Assembly (NCBI GenBank): GCA_022376925.1
Contig: JAIOJX010000004.1
Coordinates: 127,187,123 to 127,251,122, forward strand
Length of the DNA stretch: 64,000 nt
Direction: 5' to 3'
Source: Tragulus kanchil
Taxonomy: Eukaryota; Chordata; Mammalia; Artiodactyla; Tragulidae
Shown: positions 45,136 to 58,615 of the stretch, one piece after another
Layout: every line of letters starts with the position of its first letter
Numbering within the stretch: the first letter of the stretch is position 1
Notes under the pieces: model-generated
The model's input: only the letters and a program-made list of their open reading frames with translations
What the model was told of the DNA's origin: nothing
Database searches by the model: none
Made by a program: the position numbers and the translations under genes

Positions 45136-48100
45136 AGCTGTACAAAATTTTTTAAAATATTTATTTCATAAGTAGAACATGCAAAGAACTTGCAAAACAA
45201 AAGTCAGTCAAAATAAGTGTTTTGAGAATGGGCATTTTAAAAACATTTAATTTTTTTTCTCTTTTTTTTCATATTGGGACCTTTTGCTTTGTATGACTCA
45301 CCCTCCCACACAAAATACTATATGCTTTTTAAAATATTAATTCAATAAAAATTAATTTTATTAAATATTTCAGAATTTTACTATATGCCTTTTAAAACCA
45401 GCTAGTGGAATTGTAAAACCAGAACCCAGAATCACTAGTCTCTACAAAAACTGATAGTCTCTACTACAAAAACTGATAAGCCAACAATAAATTGAATCCT
45501 TGTATAAATCCTGGCATAGATCAAAAGAAGTTAAAATAAACATCTGCTGAATTTGATCTATGGCAGACATTTAGTTGAAAGAATTCATGTGAAATTTAGT
45601 AAAAACTCTTTAACAGATAGACATTTAGGAATTTTAACTTACATTAATACATTTTGATTTGTCAATGCGTGGACATGGTCCAAAAGAACTACTGGTAATT
45701 TTATTCAAGGCAACTTTGAAAGTAGTCGAGTTCACTTTATCGCAAGAGGACATTCACCCAAAAGAATCTAATTGTATCACATGTCCTCACAACTGCATGA
45801 GACAGCATTTAAGGCCTGGGTGGAATTGGTTTTTTTTTTCAATAGCAGAACTAGCTATCCCAACACAGGAAGGCTGAGATAAGGCACTGTTTAAATTAGT
45901 TCCGTAAGGGATGGGGTTGGGGGAGGGGGGGATTTCCAAACTGTTGTTAATTATCAAGCATACAAAGGAAAGACTGTGAGGGCGGATTTGTTGTAACTTA
46001 TGATTTCTAAACAAAGTCCACCTGTTGCTACTGTGCATGTGAAAAGTAGATGGTTTCAATTCCCAACAGATGTAAAGTTAGCCAGTCTGAGCAAACATTG
46101 ATCGAATTTGATAAGCAGGCAAGGAGATAGAGAGGAAGTTTCAGAAAGCAGGCCAAATAACCACGTCTAGGTGGCTAATGGATATGAAAAACCAGACATA
46201 ATTCCTACACATCCTGATCCTTCTACATCTCTGTTTTTCTCCCCTTCCACACGGTAACTTACATATAATTTGTAAACCACACAAACCAAAAAAGAAAGAA
46301 ATCTGCAGGCATATTCCTGAGAAATAACACTACATCTATCCTTTGATCAGTCAGAAAACTGGTCGGTCTCTTCTTCAGGTTCATTACGGACAGGTAGTTA
46401 ATCCCCCAGAGACAAAGGAAGATTGCCTTCTTGGCAACCAAGGGCAAGCAAGGTGGAAAAATTAGAAATGTATCCCGTCTTTGCATTTGTAACATGTGTT
46501 TTACTGTTGGCACCGTTAAGGTCTATATTTAACTGTAGGCTACAAATTCTGCATGCATTAATACTTTTAATTAAAGAAAGATTCTACTTAAAAGTATACT
46601 CTTTCTTATTCCCACAAATCTGTTTCTTGAAGTGTCCTAGACCCACGGAAGAGACAAGGAAACTGTGCTTAAAATGCTGGGCCCTGGGAACCATTACTGA
46701 ATCTGGGAGCCTTGCCCCAGTGTCAATTCTTGTTTTCTCAAGCTCCCTGAGTCATTCTGTTTTCCCTTTTTCCTCTCCACAAGGAGCATATGAGTCTCCA
46801 TTACCAAATCCACTGGATTATTTTCCAGGAGACACCCACTTAATTCTGCTACCTGCTTAGTTCCTGGAAACACAGGAGTTGATGACCTCAGCGAAAAAAT
46901 CCCATCCACAACTGCATGAGACAGCATTTAAGGCCTGGGTGGAATTGGTTTTTCAATAGCAGAACTAGCTATCCCAACACAGGAAGGCTGAGATAAGGCA
47001 CTGTTTAAATTAGTTCCGTAAGGGATGGGGTTGGGGGAGGGGGGGATTTCCAAACTGTTGTTAATTATCAAGCATACAAAGGAAAGACTGTGAGGGCGGA
47101 TTTGTTGTAACTTATGATTTCTAAACAAAGTCCACCTGTTGCTACTGTGCATGTGAAAAGTAGATGGTTTCAATTCCCAACAGATGTAAAGTTAGCCAGT
47201 CTGAGCAAACATTGATCGAATTTGATAAGCAGGCAAGGAGATAGAGAGGAAGTTTCAGAAAGCAGGCCAAATAACCACGTCTAGGTGGCTAATGGATATG
47301 AAAAACCAGACATAATTCCTACACATCCTGATCCTTCTACATCTCTGTTTTTCTCCCCTTCCACACGGTAACTTACATATAATTTGTAAACCACACAAAC
47401 CAAAAAAGAAAGAAATCTGCAGGCATATTCCTGAGAAATAACACTACATCTATCCTTTGATCAGTCAGAAAACTGGTCGGTCTCTTCTTCAGGTTCATTA
47501 CGGACAGGTAGTTAATCCCCCAGAGACAAAGGAAGATTGCCTTCTTGGCAACCAAGGGCAAGCAAGGTGGAAAAATTAGAAATGTATCCCGTCTTTGCAT
47601 TTGTAACATGTGTTTTACTGTTGGCACCGTTAAGGTCTATATTTAACTGTAGGCTACAAATTCTGCATGCATTAATACTTTTAATTAAAGAAAGATTCTA
47701 CTTAAAAGTATACTCTTTCTTATTCCCACAAATCTGTTTCTTGAAGTGTCCTAGACCCACGGAAGAGACAAGGAAACTGTGCTTAAAATGCTGGGCCCTG
47801 GGAACCATTACTGAATCTGGGAGCCTTGCCCCAGTGTCAATTCTTGTTTTCTCAAGCTCCCTGAGTCATTCTGTTTTCCCTTTTTCCTCTCCACAAGGAG
47901 CATATGAGTCTCCATTACCAAATCCACTGGATTATTTTCCAGGAGACACCCACTTAATTCTGCTACCTGCTTAGTTCCTGGAAACACAGGAGTTGATGAC
48001 CTCAGATCAGATAGTTTCCCTTTCTGGCTTTAAAATTCTATGAGTTGAATATATTACATAGTTCTGGGTATATATAAATAGGGTAAAGTTTGGCAAGCAG

Positions 48101-48208
48101 TCTTCTGGATGGGTAGCTGATTCAGGATGTGTTTGAATTGGAAGCAGTGTCTAGATATGGGAAATGAGGTCAGATTTCAGGCATTACACCCAGCTGGAAG
48201 GTCCAGGA
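45136..48208. other. No gene or named repeat
   Basis: Mostly duplicate block 15 plus flanks. A 145-codon frame at 46423-46860 (and its copy at 47537-47974) is the longest in this part. It has no recognisable domain, and its start context and codon choice give no support. A G run near 45920-45930 is present in both copies. Confidence 0.5.
45788..48004. repeat. Tandem duplicate block 15
   Basis: 45788-46890 recurs at 46907-48004 (offset 1119, then 1114). A T run near 45831 is about six bases longer in the left copy. 46891-46906 matches neither copy. Confidence 0.97.
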
Positions 48209-48229
48209 CGCGCGCGTGCGCGCGCGCGC

Positions 48230-48290
<61 letters not shown>
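48209..48290. repeat. (CG)n(TG)n microsatellite, left copy
   Basis: About 36 bases of alternating C and G (one tg break near 48216), then (TG)23 to 48290. Strict purine-pyrimidine alternation over about 80 bases favours Z-DNA. A pure CG tract this long is uncommon in mammals because CpG decays. Confidence 0.9.
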
Positions 48291-48294
<4 letters not shown>

Positions 48295-49362
48295 CATGTG
48301 TGTGTCCAGCAGGAACTAGTAGTAGGTGGTTAATATTTAGTATCAAACAAGGTATTGATATCTGCAAATCACTTTGAAATGCATCAAAAAACAAAGATGA
48401 ATGGGTAAATAAATAGATAAAAAGCAAAAGCAAGAGGGGAAAAATGCTAAAAATTGTAGGATCTAGGGGGGATGTATTTTAGCATTTTATTTCAAGTCAA
48501 GCATTTCTTTCAACTTTTAGATATGTTTGCAGTTTTTCACAAGAAAAAGTGGGATAAAAAGTTTAAGTGTCAAATAGACTGGGCAAACAGTACAAAACTC
48601 CATCTTCTATATTCTTAACCAGTCCATTTATGTATACAGCTTCCATTTATCTACTGAGATTTCAGCAAAAAGTACCTTTCCCTCTGAATGTATGTAGCCT
48701 TATTGTTTTCCCTCTTGTAAAAAAATATGCTAAGGATGATGAGTGGTTTCAAAAACGGAAATAGGAAAATTGTCAGTTGAAGTAATTTTCAGATATTTAA
48801 CTGTAGGCTAAAAATTCTGCATGCATTAATACTTTTAATTAAAGAAAGATTCTACTTAAAAGTATACTCTTTCTTATTCCCACAAATCTGTTTCTTGAAG
48901 TGTCCTAGACCCACGGAAGAGACAAGGAAACTGTGCTTAAAATGCTGGGCCCTGGGAACCATTACTGAATCTGGGAGCCTTGCCCCAGTGTCAATTCTTG
49001 TTTTCTCAAGCTCCCTGAGTCATTCTGTTTTCCCTTTTTCCTCTCCACAAGGAGCATATGAGTCTCCATTACCAAATCCACTGGATTATTTTCCAGGAGA
49101 CACCCACTTAATTCTGCTACCTGCTTAGTTCCTGGAAACACAGGAGTTGATGACCTCAGATCAGATAGTTTCCCTTTCTGGCTTTAAAATTCTATGAGTT
49201 GAATATATTACATAGTTCTGGGTATATATAAATAGGGTAAAGTTTGGCAAGCAGTCTTCTGGATGGGTAGCTGATTCAGGATGTGTTTGAATTGGAAGCA
49301 GTGTCTAGATATGGGAAATGAGGTCAGATTTCAGGCATTACACCCAGCTGGAAGGTCCAGGA

Positions 49363-49373
49363 CGCGCGCGCGC

Positions 49374-49434
<61 letters not shown>
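49363..49434. repeat. (CG)n(TG)n microsatellite, right copy
   Basis: About 26 bases of CG, then (TG)23. The CG part is ten bases shorter and has no tg break, while the TG part is the same length as in the left copy. Confidence 0.9.
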
Positions 49435-49438
<4 letters not shown>

Positions 49439-49900
49439 CATGTGTGTGTCCAGCAGGAACTAGTAGTAGGTGGTTAATATTTAGTATCAAACAAGGTATT
49501 GATATCTGCAAATCACTTTGAAATGCATCAAAAAACAAAGATGAATGGGTAAATAAATAGATAAAAAGCAAAAGCAAGAGGGGAAAAATGCTAAAAATTG
49601 TAGGATCTAGGGGGGATGTATTTTAGCATTTTATTTCAAGTCAAGCATTTCTTTCAACTTTTAGATATGTTTGCAGTTTTTCACAAGAAAAAGTGGGATA
49701 AAAAGTTTAAGTGTCAAATAGACTGGGCAAACAGTACAAAACTCCATCTTCTATATTCTTAACCAGTCCATTTATGTATACAGCTTCCATTTATCTACTG
49801 AGATTTCAGCAAAAAGTACCTTTCCCTCTGAATGTATGTAGCCTTATTGTTTTCCCTCTTGTAAAAAAATATGCTAAGGATGATGAGTGGTTTCAAAAAA

Positions 49901-51029
49901 CATAGGAAAATGTAGAGAAAGTAAAAATTCTACTCTCTGAAGAAAATCGCAGTTGATATTTTAGTCAAAATTTTTCTAGATATATCACTAAAGAGAGTTT
50001 AAGAGCTTCCTTATATACCTCTCGTAGCTACACTGTAGCAACTTCTCTACTTTCTACTCTGCCCAGCCCACTCCAATACTTCCTCTAAGGCACGGCTGTA
50101 ATTTTTTTCCTTCAAGAAACCTTCCACTTTTTAATCCTGTGGCGCCTCACGCTTAAACCCCCTTGACTTGCCATGTTCTCCTTCAGGATCTTTCTTCTCA
50201 GTGCCTTGAAATTCTCACCAACTACCTTTAATATTCAAAGGCGTTTTCTCCCCAATGATTTCACATCCTACCACTCTGTCTTGCATATCTCAAGCTGTCA
50301 ATACATGTTTGCTGTCAGACTCATAATTTTACAGGAGCCTAATCTGATTAAGGCAAACTGTCCTCCTGATTTAATTAGTAATGTCATAGCTTAAAACAAA
50401 ATTCTCATGTGAGACAGAAACAAGGATATCTGTGCCAATCCATTTCTGCTAAATTATGGGAAACACAGAGATTATAACACAAAAAGTTTTTATTTCAGAA
50501 AATATAAGCCCATCTCTGCTCATGCAGGTTTATCTTAGATTTTGTCATTGACATTTCCCAAGGGTTCATAATGAGTGATTGGTACAATATCTGCAAGAGC
50601 AGGGAAGGTTCAGGCTCCCTTAGAGGGGGTTTTGGCAGTTTTTGTGGAAATTTTTTATTTCCCGGAAATAAAACTACATTTTTGATCATGTAAGAGCAAA
50701 AAGATATATTCTTTTCTCATATTTGAAAATTATCTTTAATAAGTCTACTTCAAGGAATTTCTATGAGCTCACTTTTTTGCACTGTGAATTTTAAAATGGT
50801 TTCCTGATTCTATAGAAACATCTTATTCCTGTCAAAAATTTTCAGGGAATCTCAAATAATAGATTAACAGGCTAGATAATCTGAGCAGTGAAAAGTGTAC
50901 TTTTCCTTGGAACTAGAAAAATTGAATGTTTCTATCTCCCTCCTTTTAGTATAGCACTGCCTTGAGCTATATAGGAAGTTTGAATCACTTTTCAAACTTT
51001 GTACTAAGTAAATAGGGAACATAGTATAC
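49901..51029. other. No gene; weak L2-like patch
   Basis: 50040-50400 has pyrimidine-rich phrases seen in L2 (cccactccaatacttcctct, tcaagaaaccttccactt) but I do not call it. The rest is unannotated. Confidence 0.35.
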
Positions 51030-53089
51030 TAACAGCTAACATTTTACTAAGTGCTTCCTATATGCGGGACATGGATATGCTTTAAAAATATCAGTTCAGT
51101 AAATTCTTAAAGCTCTGTAAGATACACTATTTTTAGTCCATTTTATGGATCTGAAAACCAAAAAAGGCTGAATAATTCACAGCCAGCAAGTAAGTGATAG
51201 AACTAAGATCCAAACCCAGACTGTTTCCAGAACCTGTGCCTGAACCATTCTATATAGCTGACCCTCTAGGCTACAAAGAAATGCCACCAGAATAACCTAG
51301 AGGCACTGTTTCATAAACTAAAATCAGTCTGTCTTTCTCTAGGTGGGTGTTACTAGGTTAGTATCAGATTACTAGTTAACTGTGCTAAGTGGATGCTATG
51401 AACCTTTCTCTTAAGACATACACTTTAACCTTTTATTAAAAAATGCTTTAACCTTTTATTTGAAAAATCAAGTTGACTTCTGCTTCCTTCCCTCTTCTGT
51501 GCACAATTTTTTTTCCTTTTTGTGTCTGTTATGGAAAATATATTAAAGGAAATGTGAAAACAGAAATAATCCAGTCATAATCATTTCCCTCATAGCATAT
51601 GACCATTCTTCATCTACAAGTAAATATATACATATTTTTTCATAGCACTGTTTCACCTAAGCTTAGTTCATGAGCATCTTCCCATGCTGATACATGCTGC
51701 TCATAGTTCATAGTTCTTTTAATGAGGTAAGATGCCATAATTTACTTAGACATTTTGTTTACCGCCAGGATTTTTCCAATTAGAAAATTGTAGTAAACAC
51801 TTTTTGCATATATAGTTGTTTTCTTAATTTGAATGATTTCCTTAAAGTCCTAAGGGTAATAAAAAATAAATTTGTTGGTACTTTATGGCTATATACATAT
51901 GGACAGAATGGGATTCTTATTTTTTCAGGTTAATTACCTAGTAATTAAGACAATATTAAAGAACCATTTTCAATAAATTTTATTTGATTACTGTTGAACA
52001 CGTTCAGTTTCTATCTCCCTCCTTTTAGTATAGCACTGCCTTGAGCTATATAGGAAGTTTGAATCACTTTTCAAACTTTGTACTAAGTAAATAGGGAACA
52101 TAGTATACTAACAGCTAACATTTTACTAAGTGCTTCCTATATGCGGGACATGGATATGCTTTAAAAATATCAGTTCAGTAAATTCTTAAAGCTCTGTAAG
52201 ATACACTATTTTTAGTCCATTTTATGGATCTGAAAACCAAAAAAGGCTGAATAATTCACAGCCAGCAAGTAAGTGATAGAACTAAGATCCAAACCCAGAC
52301 TGTTTCCAGAACCTGTGCCTGAACCATTCTATATAGCTGACCCTCTAGGCTACAAAGAAATGCCACCAGAATAACCTAGAGGCACTGTTTCATAAACTAA
52401 AATCAGTCTGTCTTTCTCTAGGTGGGTGTTACTAGGTTAGTATCAGATTACTAGTTAACTGTGCTAAGTGGATGCTATGAACCTTTCTCTTAAGACATAC
52501 ACTTTAACCTTTTATTAAAAAATGCTTTAACCTTTTATTTGAAAAATCAAGTTGACTTCTGCTTCCTTCCCTCTTCTGTGCACAATTTTTTTTTTCCTTT
52601 TTGTGTCTGTTATGGAAAATATATTAAAGGAAATGTGAAAACAGAAATAATCCAGTCATAATCATTTCCCTCATAGCATATGACCATTCTTCATCTACAA
52701 GTAAATATATACATATTTTTTCATAGCACTGTTTCACCTAAGCTTAGTTCATGAGCATCTTCCCATGCTGATACATGCTGCTCATAGTTCATAGTTCTTT
52801 TAATGAGGTAAGATGCCATAATTTACTTAGACATTTTGTTTACCGCCAGGATTTTTCCAATTAGAAAATTGTAGTAAACACTTTTTGCATATATAGTTGT
52901 TTTCTTAATTTGAATGATTTCCTTAAAGTCCTAAGGGTAATAAAAAATAAATTTGTTGGTACTTTATGGCTATATACATATGGACAGAATGGGATTCTTA
53001 TTTTTTCAGGTTAATTACCTAGTAATTAAGACAATATTAAAGAACCATTTTCAATAAATTTTATTTGATTACTGTTGAACACTTTCAGT
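50929..53089. repeat. Tandem duplicate block 17
   Basis: 50929-52007 recurs at 52008-53089 (offset 1079, later 1080). The copies abut with no filler. A T run near 51508 is longer in the right copy. Confidence 0.97.
51030..51250 (-). mobile_element. MIR SINE
   Basis: Antisense MIR order: cagctaacattttactaagt, gtgcttcctatatgcgggac, agtccattttatggatctga, and cagccagcaagtaagtgata. The second copy is 52109-52329. Confidence 0.82.
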
Positions 53090-55128
53090 TACATTAAGGT
53101 ATTATTTCCTCTCACATGGGATTTATGGGTGTATGGCAGGGTGGGGGGGCTGGCTATCTACTGACATTTAACAATATTTGCATATTTAAATTCTTAAAAT
53201 ATATTAAATTTGATTCCATTTGTACAAATAATTTATACATTTTATACTCTCCATTTACTTTATAGTTGTTGTCCACTGTCAGTATGGCAAGTTTTTCTCC
53301 TTTATGAGTTGGTCATCTCTGCTGTAAATTCTCTAGAAGTCAACATCTTTTTGGATAAAAGCTGTAATCCATACTCTGCTGATTTTCCTTTTAACTCTTC
53401 ACTCTATTTTCAACCTACTCTGACTTATAGAAGAAATTCAGTGTGCAGTTAAGAAATATCTCTTTGGATATCCTATTTCCCTATTTTTGTTATTTTTAGA
53501 TAACCATACATTATGGTTCTCTTTTGAGTCATCTATATCTATGTCTGTATTATCGCATCTTTTCAATTATTACTGTAGAATATATTCTGATATCAAATAA
53601 GGCTATTCTTCATGCCTTCCATCATTCCTCCTCCTTTGCCACAATATTGATGGAGGCTTATACCCATGTCTTTTTCTAAGTTTATCATTTTTAAGTTCTT
53701 CAAACATTACATTCATGAGTCTGTCACTCTTTCAGTGTCAAAAAAGAAAACAACAACAGTAGCATACAGTATCCAGCTTTCCTTTACAATGTAGCCCATA
53801 TAGAGTTCAATTTATTTTCACACTTCACACTTTAGAGATGTTTCTGCCTACTCAAATAGCCCTACATATTCTCAAGATGACCCTTCGGGTCAGGGCACAG
53901 TCTGGCCAAAGACTAGGAAGCAGCTGGAAAAGAAATCAAAGTTATCCTTCAGTAAGCAGCTGGAAAAGGTTCGATGCCATTTTCAGATTTTTACCGCCAG
54001 GATTTTTCCAATTAGAAAATTGTAGTAAACACTTTTTGCATATATAGTTGTTTTCTTAATTTGAATGATTTCCTTAAAGTCCTAAGGGTAATAAAAAATA
54101 AATTTGTTGGTACTTTATGGCTATATACATATGGACAGAATGGGATTCTTATTTTTTCAGGTTAATTACCTAGTAATTAAGACAATATTAAAGAACCATT
54201 TTCAATAAATTTTATTTGATTACTGTTGAACACTTTCAGTTACATTAAGGTATTATTTCCTCTCACATGGGATTTATGGGTGTATGGCAGGGTGGGGGGG
54301 CTGGCTATCTACTGACATTTAACAATATTTGCATATTTAAATTCTTAAAATATATTAAATTTGATTCCATTTGTACAAATAATTTATACATTTTATACTC
54401 TCCATTTACTTTATAGTTGTTGTCCACTGTCAGTATGGCAAGTTTTTCTCCTTTATGAGTTGGTCATCTCTGCTGTAAATTCTCTAGAAGTCAACATCTT
54501 TTTGGATAAAAGCTGTAATCCATACTCTGCTGATTTTCCTTTTAACTCTTCACTCTATTTTCAACCTACTCTGACTTATAGAAGAAATTCAGTGTGCAGT
54601 TAAGAAATATCTCTTTGGATATCCTATTTCCCTATTTTTGTTATTTTTAGATAACCATACATTATGGTTCTCTTTTGAGTCATCTATATCTATGTCTGTA
54701 TTATCGCATCTTTTCAATTATTACTGTAGAATATATTCTGATATCAAATAAGGCTATTCTTCATGCCTTCCATCATTCCTCCTCCTTTGCCACAATATTG
54801 ATGGAGGCTTATACCCATGTCTTTTTCTAAGTTTATCATTTTTAAGTTCTTCAAACATTACATTCATGAGTCTGTCACTCTTTCAGTGTCAAAAAAGAAA
54901 ACAACAACAGTAGCATACAGTATCCAGCTTTCCTTTACAATGTAGCCCATATAGAGTTCAATTTATTTTTCACACTTCACACTTTAGAGATGTTTCTGCC
55001 TACTCAAATAGCCCTACATATTCTCAAGATGACCCTTCGGGTCAGGGCACAGTCTGGCCAAAGACTAGGAAGCAGCTGGAAAAGAAAGCAAAGTTATCCT
55101 TCAGTAAAGCTCTAGTGCTAGTCAAAAC
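51251..55128. other. No gene or further named repeat
   Basis: AT-rich sequence held mainly in duplicate blocks 17 and 18. A G run near 53142-53149 lies within both copies of block 18. No frame has a recognisable domain. Confidence 0.5.
52839..55107. repeat. Tandem duplicate block 18
   Basis: 52839 to about 53955 recurs at about 53990-55107 (offset 1151). Between them about 35 bases begin with a partial repeat of agcagctggaaaag and then match neither copy. The first 250 bases are also the end of block 17. Confidence 0.96.
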
Positions 55129-55138
55129 TGTATTCCAG

Positions 55139-55257
55139 GGACTTTCCTGGTTTCCCAGTGGTTAGGACTCAGCACTTCCACTGTAGGGGACACAGGTTCC
55201 ATCTCTGGTCAGGGAACTAAGATTCTGAAAGCTGTGTGATGCAGTCTCAAAAAAAAT
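55139..55257 (+). mobile_element. Short tRNA-derived SINE with 11-bp target duplication
   Basis: ggactttcctggtttcccag, tggttaggactcagcac, ggttccatctctggtcaggg, aactaagattctgaaag, then an A run. Flanked by ctgtattccag (55128-55138) and ctgtatttcag (55258-55268). Confidence 0.88.
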
Positions 55258-55784
55258 CTGTATTTCAGCCTTCCCAGTGAACTAACTGGTCACTGATGAT
55301 AAAGTCCCTTCGTTTATTTTTGTTGTTATTGTTGTTGTGTTATTGTCATTCAATGTCACTTTTCCCTTGCTGAGATGTAAAAGTCATTTAAAGCATTCAG
55401 AAATGTGTGTTCCATAGATTTTCATGTTCTTTAAAGCAATGCCTTCAGGAACAAATTCTTATTCTCTTATGAAATACTCTTAAAAACCACAAGCATGTTT
55501 TCGTCAGTGTTTCCATATTTTAGGACAAAAGTTTAAACAACAAATCATGCAAAGTCTGAGTGAATTATATTCATCCACTAGGCATGTAAAATATTTTCCT
55601 AATATAAACCTCTTCAAGGTAGCTGTAAATCATCGTTCGACACTCCTCCATTGAAGGGATGACTAATTCTTTGACCATTAAATTGTGAAATGAAGCACTC
55701 CCAAATCACATGATTCTATCTAAAATCCATTATTTTTTTATTATATGTACCAAGCGGTTATTAAAGCTCCATGGTCCCTTGCGC

Positions 55785-55804
55785 ACACACACACACACAC
55801 ACAC
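55785..55804. repeat. (CA)n microsatellite
   Basis: About ten CA units after gcgc. Single copy in the window. Confidence 0.85.
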
Positions 55805-55901
55805 GAAAACCAAGGACATGAAAAGTCATAGCTATGATCCCACTTAATCATATTTAAAAAGGAGGTTCTTGACAATTTGGTGGTAATAAGAAATAAGATA
55901 G

Positions 55902-55982
55902 ATTGGATTGGTGACATGGTTGTTTGAGTTTTCCCATGACATCTTATGGAAAAACCCAAATGTACTTTTTGGTTAACCCAAT
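55902..55982. mobile_element. Mariner-type MITE
   Basis: The right end reads aaaaacccaaatgtactttt, then tggttaacccaat. Its reverse complement matches the left end, attggattggtgacatgg then ttgtttgagttttcc, with gaps. These are the terminal inverted repeats of the ruminant mariner. About 80 bases, no transposase. Confidence 0.72.
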
Positions 55983-56689
55983 ATATCTTCTTTCACTTTG
56001 TAAAACCAGTTCTGGAAAGGAGTCTAAAAATGACTCCTAGTTACCAAACATAACGGAATCTCTTTAGTCTTCTCAATAGCACTTGAAAGTCTTCCCTTGA
56101 TCTCGTCAATACCATCCTTCCTTAGTTCTCCTCCCAGTACCTGTAACAATTCCTTCTCAGTTCTGTTTGAACATATGTGTCTTCCATTTGGTAACACTTA
56201 AGGCATTTTTGTTTGCAGGCATTTTATCTGCCCTACCTCCTGGGTATTTTCGTTCACTTTCAAGACTTCAGCTACTAGCTTCTGCTAATGACTCACATGT
56301 GTAGCATCTCAAATACCACCTGACGCAATCTGAAGTCATCAGCCTTCCCCAAATCTGTTCTTCTTCCTATATTGTATAACTTGGTGCAGCCAAGATGGTG
56401 TACCATCTTGTACCACTCAGGCATCCCTGCCTTGTATTTCTATGCTCTTAGTATCTCTCCATCACCACCTAACTTAAAAGCATATACACCTTCCCTTCTC
56501 TCCAACCATATTTCATAAGCTGCATTCAGAATTCAGGCTTTTATTCTTTTTGACTAGACTGTTAGTCTTGCATCTCACACTCCTTAAATTCATCCTTACT
56601 CTGCTACTAGAATGGTCACACATTTAATTATGCTACTCTCTGGCTTCAAACCCTTCAGGAGTTTCCTAATAATGACTTAGTGCTGTGTT
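55983..56689. other. No recognised feature
   Basis: Single-copy pyrimidine-rich sequence. It may contain a very old LINE but I cannot support a name. Confidence 0.4.
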
Positions 56690-56910
56690 GGCAAACTGTG
56701 GTCTGTGGGCTGAATATGGTCCATTGTCCGTTTTCACAAATCGAGTGTTATTAGAACACAGTCACACTCATTCATTTCTAATTGACTGTAGTTGATCTTG
56801 GGCGACAACAGTAGAGTTGTACAGTTTCAGCAAATACTATGCGGTCCCGGGAGCCTGTAATATTTATAATCTGGCCCTTTACAGAAAATTTGGCTAATGC
56901 CTAGCCCAGT
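56690..56910 (-). mobile_element. hAT-type MER fossil
   Basis: gtgttggcaaactgtggtct, gtgggctgaatatggtccat, ttagaacacagtcacactca, and atctggccctttacagaaaa, which is the reverse order of the element at 38950. Its last third recurs at 57942-58015 by block 19. Confidence 0.68.
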
Positions 56911-57109
56911 GGGTGCAGACTAAACTCCAAGAAACAACACGTGAGACCTCCATCTTTCACCTGCAGTCCCTAAGACCAGGCTTAGCTCTTGCCCTGCACC
57001 CCTTAAAATGGATCCCCCAACAGTGCTTGTCTACTTGCAGTTTCCCAGCACTGAACAGTAGAAACATCTGCGGTGATGGAAACGTGTGCCTGCACCTTCC
57101 AATGTGATA

Positions 57110-57258
57110 GCCACTACCCACGTGTGGTTACTGAGCGATTAAAATGTGGTTAAGGAAACTAAAGAACTAAATGTTACATTGTACTCCATTGCCATCAACA
57201 TAAGTTTAAGCAAAGCCACGTGTGACTAGTGGCTACTACCTTGGACAGTGTTATTCTA
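57110..57258. mobile_element. Probable hAT-type MER fossil
   Basis: tagccactacccacgtgtgg, actaaagaactaaatgttac, and gccacgtgtgactagtggct, then accttggacagtgtta. The phrases of a tagccacatgtggcta-type MER are present. The second copy is 58215-58363. Confidence 0.5.
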
Positions 57259-58615
57259 GGCCGTGTCACCAACAATATCTTTGTTCAGTCTAATAGAAAT
57301 ATTTAAAATATTTAGAATACCCTGTCGATCTGGGAGACACATATCAACAATGACCTACAGGCGCATCTTTTCCAAGGAGGCTTTTCTAACTCTTAAGTCC
57401 TGGCCTCTACACAAAGAACTGAGTATTTGTTCTGTGCCCTCATATTTGTTCACACATCAGGAAAAAAACATTTTTAAAACTCCATTCTATCTCCCTTAAC
57501 CAGAATAGGATTCCCTGAATGCAGATCCTGGCCCAACTTGTCTCTGTCTGCTTAAAAACCCCTACTCCAACAGCTAGTATGTGGCAGAAACTTAATTAAT
57601 ATTGGTCAAATAGATTAATTCCACACTCAAACTTCTTTTTCAACATGTCAGTCTCTTTTCTTCACTAATCGTTCTTTGACAAATGAAGAATGGCTGCTTG
57701 TTCAAAGTGCTAAAATATCCTAGTAACCCCTCCCCACTCCCCCTTATGAGATGTTGACTTCTCTCTGGGAAAAATAACCAATTACAATTCCCTCAGCAAC
57801 CTGACTTTGTTCACACATTTTCAAGGTCACTTTCATAATAGCATTTTTGAGACTTAGAGTCAGAAATGCCACATTCTTCTAAAGTAGTAATGAAGACTCC
57901 ATGACCATTCCACCAACCTACTTGTTTCGAGAACAATGGCCTACTATGCGGTCCCGGAGCCTGTAATATTTATAATCTGGCCCTTTACAGAAAATTTGGC
58001 TAATGCCTAGCCCAGTGGGTGCAGACTAAACTCCAAGAAACAACACGTGAGACCTCCATCTTTCACCTGCAGTCCCTAAGACCAGGCTTAGCTCTTGCCC
58101 TGCACCCTTAAAATGGATCCCCCAACAGTGCTTGTCTACTTGCAGTTTCCCAGCACTGAACAGTAGAAACATCTGCGGTGATGGAAACGTGTGCCTGCAC
58201 CTTCCAATGTGATAGCCACTACCCACGTGTGGTTACTGAGCGATTAAAATGTGGTTAAGGAAACTAAAGAACTAAATGTTACATTGTACTCCATTGCCAT
58301 CAACATAAGTTTAAGCAAAGCCACGTGTGACTAGTGGCTACTACCTTGGACAGTGTTATTCTAGGCCGTGTCACCAACAATATCTTTGTTCAGTCTAATA
58401 GAAATATTTAAAATATTTAGAATACCCTGTCGATCTGGGAGACACATATCAACAATGACCTACAGGCGCATCTTTTCCAAGGAGGCTTTTCTAACTCTTA
58501 AGTCCTGGCCTCTACACAAAGAACTGAGTATTTGTTCTGTGCCCTCATATTTGTTCACACATCAGGAAAAAAACATTTTTAAAACTCCATTCTATCTCCC
58601 TTAACCAGAATAGGA
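57259..58615. other. No gene; weak L2-like sequence
   Basis: 57340-57620 has an L2-like order (tccaaggaggcttttctaac, ending cagctagtatgtggcagaaa) and is repeated twice more by blocks 19 and 20. The call is weak. Confidence 0.35.

Larger units (their letters stand above)
47639..49900. repeat. Tandem duplicate block 16
   Basis: 47639 to about 48765 recurs at 48793 to about 49900 (offset 1154). Its first 365 bases are also the end of block 15 and so occur three times. The copies carry different lengths of the CG part of the microsatellite. Confidence 0.97.

Noticed and set aside
46423..46860. A 145-codon plus-strand frame, present also at 47537-47974
   Set aside because: It is the longest frame in its region but has no domain, no signal of codon use, and its copy arises from block 15. 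Chance frames of this size are expected in 64 kb over six frames.
48127..48333. Frames with long Val-Cys or Arg-Ala repeats
   Set aside because: They are translations of the CG and TG microsatellite.
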